The position numbers and the translations under genes are program-made. Shown in pieces: positions 13,515-18,579 of a stretch of DNA of 18,579 nucleotides. Within the stretch, counting starts at the first letter, position 1. Each line of letters opens with the position of its first letter. Under the pieces are notes generated by a model. It saw only the letters and a program-made list of their open reading frames with translations, made no database searches and had not been told where the DNA came from. This stretch comes from an uncultured Synergistales bacterium (GTDB lineage Bacteria > Synergistota > Synergistia > Synergistales > Aminobacteriaceae), in NCBI GenBank assembly GCA_937957815.1, contig CALFXN010000458.1, forward strand, positions 1-18,579. Reading direction: 5' to 3'.

Positions 13515-15422
13515 ATGAAGAAAACGGTCCGAACTCCGACGATTGTTTTAATCCTCGCGTCCCTCGTATTCCTGTCGCTCCCCTCAGATGCTTCCGGTAC
13601 GCTTTCTCAGGACGTTTCCGACGGCTCGACATTGCCGCAGAGCAGAAGAATCGAATCGGAACGACTTTTCTTCAGGGCATACGATTTCTTCGTAAGCAGA
13701 AAGTACGGATTGTCGTCCGCAGAACTTGACAGGGCTCTCCAGGCAAATACATATCTCGTCGATTACTATCTTCTCAAGTCGATGCTCTTTCGCCGGACAG
13801 GCCGATATCAAGAATCGGAAAAGGCTCTCGGGTATTATCTCGAAGTCCGGCCGGGAGATGAATCATCCAGACGCTTTTTCTCCCAAATTCAAAAAGAACG
13901 GGATTTTCTCCGTCGGTTTTTTGCCTTTTCGACACAGTCGCTTCCTCCGCAGGTATCCGAGAGACCAACGGCTTCGTTCCTTTCATTCGGCTTGCTTGAC
14001 AGGCCGGGAGCCGTCGGCCTCGGCAAAGTCGGGTGTTTGGGAGAGAAAATCGTTGTATGCGACACCCTGGGAGATACCGTCCTCGTTTTCAACGGAAGTG
14101 GCGATCTTCGTACGCGTATCCCGGCACCCCATCCGGTAGCGTCACTCCCCATGCAAAAGGATTCCATTCGAATCCTGTGCGGGAACGGGACGATTGTCGA
14201 TGTGTTGTTATCGGATGGATCGGGGAAAACGACAACCCGCGGGAAGCTCGTGGGAACCCTTTCCGACGGAGTTCCACTCGATTCCGGGCGAGCGCTCGTC
14301 GCAAACGTAGAAAACCGCCGAATAGAAGAAATCGACCTGGAAACCATGAAAATCCTGTCGTCCTGGAAACCGGACAACCTGTCGAAACCATTCGAACCCG
14401 TTGCTCTTTCTCTCTTCGGATCCTGGCTTGCAACAGGAGATCGGAACAACGGAGTTATCACACTTCTCGACGCATCCCGTGGGTTCCGTCCTTTCTGCTC
14501 TCTCCCTTTTCCGAAGGTACGTGATCTCTGCTGGTCTTCCTGGGGAGAATTGTTCGCGATATCCGACGACGGGATTATGGCAAAAATCGCGTTTTCTCCT
14601 TCGGAAAAAGCCATGATCAGAACAGACATCGCTTCCGACTTCAGCGATGGTTGGTCGCTCTGCGAAATTGACGACGCGATCGTTTGTTTCGATGTTCGAA
14701 TGTTCCGGTCCTGGCGGATGGAATATGGAGGAATGTCTCCTTTCTCCGGTTTTCTCTCCCTCTGGGATCCCATCCTTACGCGGGATGGAGACTCTCCTGC
14801 CCTTTCCCTCAAGGCTACAACAACGTTTCCCATGTTTCGCGCCATGTCGGGAAACTCTCCGATCGCGCAGGTAGTCTGGGGAGACAAGGGACTTCCGGCG
14901 AAAGTCTCGGATCTACCTTCGTCAGTTCCGGCATCTCTCCCATTTTTCTTCTCCAATGACACTCGTTCTGCCGGAGCGGCACATTCTGCCGGGACCAAGG
15001 TCCGGAGCGGCGAAGGCATTTGCGGATACCTCGAAAAAGCATGGAACCCCGAGAGGGAACGATATGAATCCATTCTCGTCGACAGCACGATTCCATTCCG
15101 TCCGGAAGATCGCGAACGACTAACCGGATTCTGTCTCATGAACTCGATTTCAGTTTTCATCTATGCCGCGTCGATCCCGGATCCATCTATGGTTCGTCTC
15201 GCAACGCTTACGGGCGGCGGGGTCGTGTATCACCTTCCGGAGGCTCCGCTCCCGCGTTCCTCGAACGCACCGAGGACAGTGGCTTTGAAAATTCCGATTC
15301 CCTCGGATATGACAACGTCAGGCTACCCCGGGCGTTCGATGTTGTCTGTCTTTCTCGATCTCGGTATCTATCACCAGCGTGATTGGCTCCCGTTATGGGG
15401 AAACAGAATTCCAGCGCGGTAA
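13515..15422 (+). CDS. Secreted TPR and beta-propeller-like protein, unknown function
   Basis: A 635-residue protein starting at ATG 13515, 2 bases after the preceding stop; the frame is open further upstream, but only this start yields a signal peptide. Residues 1-26 are a classic Sec signal (KK, a hydrophobic core VLILASLVFLSL, likely cleavage after SDA). Residues about 46-135 are helical, with TPR-like repeats (for example LVDYYLLKSMLFRRTGRYQESEKALGYYLEVRPGD). Residues about 155-400 alternate short strands with turns such as EKIVVCDTLGDTVLVFNGSGDLRT and resemble NHL- or WD-like propeller blades. Residues about 517-575 (SILVDST, ISVFIYAAS, DPSMVRLATLTGGGVVYHL) resemble the last half of a von Willebrand A fold without a visible metal-site DxSxS. 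No enzyme motif is evident. It is predicted to be periplasmic or cell-surface. Its place directly before the mutase genes, 18 bases away, is unexplained. Confidence 0.75.
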   Translation: MKKTVRTPTIVLILASLVFLSLPSDASGTLSQDVSDGSTLPQSRRIESERLFFRAYDFFVSRKYGLSSAELDRALQANTYLVDYYLLKSMLFRRTGRYQESEKALGYYLEVRPGDESSRRFFSQIQKERDFLRRFFAFSTQSLPPQVSERPTASFLSFGLLDRPGAVGLGKVGCLGEKIVVCDTLGDTVLVFNGSGDLRTRIPAPHPVASLPMQKDSIRILCGNGTIVDVLLSDGSGKTTTRGKLVGTLSDGVPLDSGRALVANVENRRIEEIDLETMKILSSWKPDNLSKPFEPVALSLFGSWLATGDRNNGVITLLDASRGFRPFCSLPFPKVRDLCWSSWGELFAISDDGIMAKIAFSPSEKAMIRTDIASDFSDGWSLCEIDDAIVCFDVRMFRSWRMEYGGMSPFSGFLSLWDPILTRDGDSPALSLKATTTFPMFRAMSGNSPIAQVVWGDKGLPAKVSDLPSSVPASLPFFFSNDTRSAGAAHSAGTKVRSGEGICGYLEKAWNPERERYESILVDSTIPFRPEDRERLTGFCLMNSISVFIYAASIPDPSMVRLATLTGGGVVYHLPEAPLPRSSNAPRTVALKIPIPSDMTTSGYPGRSMLSVFLDLGIYHQRDWLPLWGNRIPAR

Positions 15423-15440
15423 GAAAGGGAGGAAGTTTTT

Positions 15441-17120
15441 ATGGAAGAGAAGAGCAGAGAGGAGTTTCGTGAGAAAAAGACCGCTTACGAAAAATCCGTG
15501 GAGTCCACTCTTGAAAACAATCATGAGATGAAAGATGCATTCACGACTCTGAGCGGCATTCCAATGAATCGTCTGTATACCCCGGACGATATCGGAGAGT
15601 TCGACTATTGCCGCAATCTCGGATTTCCCGGAGACTATCCGTTCACCCGGGGGGTCCAGCCGACAATGTATCGCGGGAAACACTGGACGATGCGGATGTA
15701 CGCCGGTTTCTCGACGGCCGAAGAGTCGAACAGGAGGTACAGGTATCTTCTCTCGCAGGGTTCGAGCGGCCTTTCCGTCGCTTTCGACCTTCCGACGCAG
15801 ATAGGGTACGATTCCGATCATGCGATGGCGCAGGGCGAGTGCGGCAAGGTCGGTGTCGCGATCGACAGCCTTGCGGATATGGAGATTCTGTTCGGCGATA
15901 TCCCCCTCGACAAGGTATCGACATCGATGACGATCAACGCTCCTGCGAGCGTTCTCCTCGCGATGTACATCTGCGTCGGCGAAAAACAGGGAATTGCGGC
16001 GAACAAACTTTCCGGAACGATACAGAACGATATTCTGAAAGAATACATCGCACGCGGAACGTATATCTTCCCTCCGAAGCCCTCCATGCGTCTCATAACC
16101 GACATATTCGCATTTTGCAGCCGCCATGTGCCAAAGTGGAATACGATTTCCATTTCCGGATACCACATTCGGGAAGCCGGCAGTACGGCCGTTCAGGAGG
16201 TTGCCTTTACTCTTTCCGATGGAATCGCGTATGTTGAAGCCGCCCGTAAGGCCGGACTCGATCCGAATGTCTTCGGACGTCGTCTTTCCTTTTTCTTCAA
16301 TTCGCACAATAACTTCCTTGAGGAAGTCGCCAAATTCCGTGCTGCACGCCGCCTGTGGGCGAAAATTATGAAAGAGCGGTTCGGTGTTACGGACGAACGA
16401 GCCCAGATGTTGCGATTCCACACCCAGACCGCGGGGTGCACTCTTACGGCCCAGCAGCCGGAGAACAACATTATTCGCGTTACGCTTCAGGCGCTCGCGG
16501 CAGTACTCGGAGGAACTCAATCTCTCCACACGAACAGCATGGACGAAGCTCTCGCGCTTCCTACGGAGAAGAGTGTCGGCATCGCACTGAAGACTCAGCA
16601 GATCATTGCGTACGAATCCGGCGTAACAGATACTATCGACCCGTTCGGTGGAAGTTACGTCATCGAGACCCTCACGAATGAAATCGAGCGTCAGGCATCC
16701 GAATACATCCGGACGATCGACGAGATGGGCGGCATGCTCGCCGCGATCGAAAAGGGATACGTCCAGAAACAGGTTCAGGACGCTTCGTACGAATACCAGC
16801 TCGCGGTAGAGAAAAACAGGATTACCGTTGTCGGAGTCAATCAGTTCCAAATGGAAGAGGAGAAGAAGGACCTTCAGCTTCTTCGCGTCGATGCGTCCGT
16901 CGGAGAAAGACAAATCAGGAAACTTCGGGAAATGAAGGAACACAGGGATAACATCCTCGTGAACGAAAATCTCGCGAAGATACGGAAGGCTGCGTCCGAC
17001 GAAACGGAGAACCTCATGCCGTACATTATCGAGGCTGTTCGCAGCTACGCTACAGAGGGTGAGATCTGCGGAGTACTCAGAGAAGTCTTTGGGGAATACA
17101 AAGAGAATATTATCCTGTAA
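15441..17120 (+). CDS. Methylmalonyl-CoA mutase, large (catalytic) subunit
   Basis: A 559-residue TIM-barrel subunit that binds the acyl-CoA and rearranges (R)-methylmalonyl-CoA and succinyl-CoA through an adenosylcobalamin radical. Family landmarks run throughout: YAGFST at 87-92, [17 protein letters not shown] at 110-126, [11 protein letters not shown] at 192-202, [11 protein letters not shown] at 238-248, and [10 protein letters not shown] in the second half. The substrate-determining residues Tyr87 and Arg205 (Tyr89 and Arg207 in the Propionibacterium enzyme) are both present, together with Gln195 and His242. This favours methylmalonyl-CoA over isobutyryl-CoA mutase, which has Phe and Gln at these sites. 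The B12 domain is absent from this chain and is encoded by the next gene. A strong GGGAGGA (15428-15434) precedes the ATG. It is co-transcribed with the upstream secreted-protein gene and the downstream small subunit. Confidence 0.95.
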   Translation: MEEKSREEFREKKTAYEKSVESTLENNHEMKDAFTTLSGIPMNRLYTPDDIGEFDYCRNLGFPGDYPFTRGVQPTMYRGKHWTMRMYAGFSTAEESNRRYRYLLSQGSSGLSVAFDLPTQIGYDSDHAMAQGECGKVGVAIDSLADMEILFGDIPLDKVSTSMTINAPASVLLAMYICVGEKQGIAANKLSGTIQNDILKEYIARGTYIFPPKPSMRLITDIFAFCSRHVPKWNTISISGYHIREAGSTAVQEVAFTLSDGIAYVEAARKAGLDPNVFGRRLSFFFNSHNNFLEEVAKFRAARRLWAKIMKERFGVTDERAQMLRFHTQTAGCTLTAQQPENNIIRVTLQALAAVLGGTQSLHTNSMDEALALPTEKSVGIALKTQQIIAYESGVTDTIDPFGGSYVIETLTNEIERQASEYIRTIDEMGGMLAAIEKGYVQKQVQDASYEYQLAVEKNRITVVGVNQFQMEEEKKDLQLLRVDASVGERQIRKLREMKEHRDNILVNENLAKIRKAASDETENLMPYIIEAVRSYATEGEICGVLREVFGEYKENIIL

Positions 17121-17139
17121 AAAGGAGAGAACAACGCCC

Positions 17140-17574
17140 ATGAAAGAGAGAAAGATCCGGGTAATCGTCGCCAAGCCGGGACTCGATGGACATGACCGGG
17201 GCGCAAAAGTCATCGCGCGCGCATTTCGCGATGCCGGAATGGAAGTCATCTATACGGGACTCCGGCAGACTCCCGAACAGATCGTCGAGACGGCCATACA
17301 GGAAGATGCGGATGCCATCGGAGTCAGCATTCTTTCCGGCGCGCATGAATTCTACTTTGCGCGCATCATCGAGCTGCTTCGCCAGAAAAAAGCGGACGAT
17401 GTCCTCGTTTTCGGGGGAGGAGTCATCCCCGATTCTGATGTCCCGAAACTGCAGAGTCTCGGGGTTTCCGCCGTATTCGGTCCCGGGACGCCGACGGGAG
17501 ATTGCGTCTCTTGGCTTCTGAGTGCAGTCGCGAAAAAACGCGAAGAAGAACAGGGGGAGTGTATCCCTTCGTGA
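17140..17574 (+). CDS. Methylmalonyl-CoA mutase, cobalamin-binding subunit
   Basis: A 144-residue B12-binding Rossmann-like domain that pairs with the large subunit. It holds the base-off/His-on signature LDGHDRG at 15-21 (the lower-ligand histidine is His18), SILSGAH at 63-69 and the GGG of VFGGGVIP, which complete the DxHxxG...SxL...GG pattern. In most aerobic bacteria and mitochondria this domain is fused to the C-terminus of the mutase chain. A separate chain is the arrangement known in archaea and many anaerobes. ATG 17140 is chosen because AAAGGAGA lies about 12 bases upstream and the protein then begins immediately before the first strand (IRVIVAKPG). Upstream in-frame starts fall inside the large-subunit gene. 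The stop overlaps the GTG of the next gene. The short charged tail after residue 135 is not conserved in the family. Confidence 0.95.
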   Translation: MKERKIRVIVAKPGLDGHDRGAKVIARAFRDAGMEVIYTGLRQTPEQIVETAIQEDADAIGVSILSGAHEFYFARIIELLRQKKADDVLVFGGGVIPDSDVPKLQSLGVSAVFGPGTPTGDCVSWLLSAVAKKREEEQGECIPS

Positions 17575-18530
17575 GAAGTCTTTCTGAACGCGTCCTGACA
17601 GGTGACCGACGATCCGTCGCCCGAGCGATAACGTTGGCCGAAAATGGAGGAAACGAGGCCGAATCGCTGATGCGCCGTCTGTACCACAATACGGGGCGAG
17701 CTCACGTCATCGGTGTTACGGGAAGCCCCGGTTCCGGGAAAAGCACTCTCGTCGACAAGCTCATTTCGGCGTATTCGAAAAACGGAAAACGTGTTGGCGT
17801 CATTGCCGTGGATCCCTCCAGCCCCTTTTCGGGGGGAGCCATTCTTGCCGACCGCATCCGGATGCAACAACATGCGGAAGATCCGAAGGTCTTCATACGG
17901 AGTATGGGATCTCGCGGAGCGCTCGGCGGAGTGAGTACAGGAACGAAAGACGCCGCGATGATTCTCGACGCGTCGGGGTGCGATGTCATTCTCATCGAGA
18001 CCGTCGGTGTCGGGCAGTCCGAGATCGATATTATCCGTATCGCCGATACTGTCTGCCTTGTACTCGTTCCGGGAATGGGGGACGACATACAGGCGATGAA
18101 GGCCGGAATAATGGAAATCGCGGACGTTTTTGCCGTCAACAAATCCGATCTGTCCGGAGCGGGAAAAGTTGTCGCGGAAATACGGATGGCGCTCGACCTT
18201 GCGCGATCTCGGGACTGGGTGCCGCCGATCGTTTCAACGATCGCAGAAACCGGCGTGGGGATGGTCGAGTTGTCGGAAGCATTCGCAAATCATGCAACGT
18301 TTCTGAAGGAAAGTGATACTGGGAAGAAGAAGCGGCGCGAAAAAATCGTCTACGACGTTGAAAGCATTCTTCTGAAAAAGGTCTCCGGATTTATCGAAAA
18401 GTCGTGGGCGCAAACGCGGACGGACGCACTCCTGCGATCTCTGGAAAACAGGGAAATCGATCCGTACGAGGTATCTGAAAACGTTTTTCGAACATATTTC
18501 CCAACGCTGGGGAGGGGAAACGAGCGATGA
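17571..18530 (+). CDS. meaB: MeaB/ArgK-type GTPase, mutase chaperone
   Basis: A 319-residue G3E-family GTPase (MeaB; human MMAA) that gates loading of adenosylcobalamin into methylmalonyl-CoA mutase and protects it from inactivation. Motifs: Walker A GSPGSGKS at 51-58, the family-specific [18 protein letters not shown] at 81-98, ETVGVGQSE (switch region) at 143-151, and NKSD at 190-193. The C-terminal part (about 265-319) is helical, as in the dimerisation region. GTG 17571 is taken as the start. It overlaps the stop of the B12 subunit (GTGA), has a G-rich site at 17553-17559, and gives a normal N-terminus; an ATG at 17502 is in frame but lies within the previous gene. Older annotations call this family 'lysine/arginine/ornithine transport kinase (ArgK)', which is not supported by this setting. 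The next gene's ATG overlaps the stop. Confidence 0.95.
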   Translation: MRSLSERVLTGDRRSVARAITLAENGGNEAESLMRRLYHNTGRAHVIGVTGSPGSGKSTLVDKLISAYSKNGKRVGVIAVDPSSPFSGGAILADRIRMQQHAEDPKVFIRSMGSRGALGGVSTGTKDAAMILDASGCDVILIETVGVGQSEIDIIRIADTVCLVLVPGMGDDIQAMKAGIMEIADVFAVNKSDLSGAGKVVAEIRMALDLARSRDWVPPIVSTIAETGVGMVELSEAFANHATFLKESDTGKKKRREKIVYDVESILLKKVSGFIEKSWAQTRTDALLRSLENREIDPYEVSENVFRTYFPTLGRGNER

Positions 18531-18579
18531 CGGAGAGGAAGATAGAGGAGTTATGCGAGGAGGTACTGAGGAGGCGTGA
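18527..18579 (+). CDS. Start of a further gene in the mutase operon (3' truncated)
   Basis: An ATG at 18527 overlaps the meaB stop (ATGA), with GGAGGGG at 18511-18517 about 9 bases upstream, so it is a real coupled start. Only 17 complete codons are in the window ([17 protein letters not shown]), strongly charged and helix-forming. Such a start occurs in acyl-CoA carboxyltransferase (methylmalonyl-CoA decarboxylase alpha) proteins, which often accompany these genes, but this fragment is too short to assign. Confidence 0.6.
   Translation, partial: MTERKIEELCEEVLRRR

Noticed and set aside
1..18579. Mobile element, CRISPR array, toxin-antitoxin or defence system
   Set aside because: No transposase, integrase, terminal repeats, regularly spaced repeats or nuclease/toxin-like genes were seen; all confident genes are on one strand with uniform style.

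Overview
This window is a dense, all-plus-strand stretch of a bacterial chromosome with moderately GC-rich coding sequence, standard code, strong Shine-Dalgarno sites and many stop/start overlaps. No rRNA, tRNA, CRISPR array, insertion sequence or phage gene was seen. The gene content is housekeeping (protein folding and proteolysis, ribosome assembly, translation, folate) plus a cobalamin-dependent methylmalonyl-CoA mutase module and the end of a molybdenum-hydroxylase operon. My best guess is an anaerobic, amino-acid- or organic-acid-fermenting bacterium, possibly of the Synergistota or a Clostridia-like lineage. This is inference from gene order and from the archaeal/anaerobe-style split mutase, not a search result.

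Layout. (1) 1-615: C-terminal part of a xanthine-dehydrogenase-type FAD subunit, the last gene of an operon that enters from the left. (2) 612-964: a monocistronic cold-shock protein gene with its own strong promoter and two consecutive terminators. (3) 967-12107: a long proteostasis/translation cluster, tig - clpP - [terminator] - clpX - lon - engB - valS - folC - pgeF, with gaps of a few to about 100 bases. An intrinsic terminator sits between clpP and clpX, so the two ClpXP subunits may be expressed at different levels. (4) 12160-13160: a Gfo/Idh/MocA-type oxidoreductase closed by a terminator. (5) 13229-18579: an AT-rich promoter region followed by a second operon, comprising a 70-residue membrane protein, a secreted TPR/beta-propeller-like protein of unknown function, the catalytic subunit and B12-binding subunit of methylmalonyl-CoA mutase, the MeaB-type GTPase chaperone, and the first 17 codons of one more gene.

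How they fit together. Trigger factor, ClpXP and Lon form a folding/degradation set next to EngB (50S assembly) and ValRS. In the last operon the two mutase chains and MeaB make a complete, protected B12 enzyme that interconverts succinyl-CoA and (R)-methylmalonyl-CoA, as used in propionate formation or consumption.

The least explained parts are the membrane/secreted gene pair that leads the mutase operon, a near-perfect 16-bp hairpin inside the first codons of folC, and the terminator inside the clp cluster. I did not find a convincing new defence or mobile system here.
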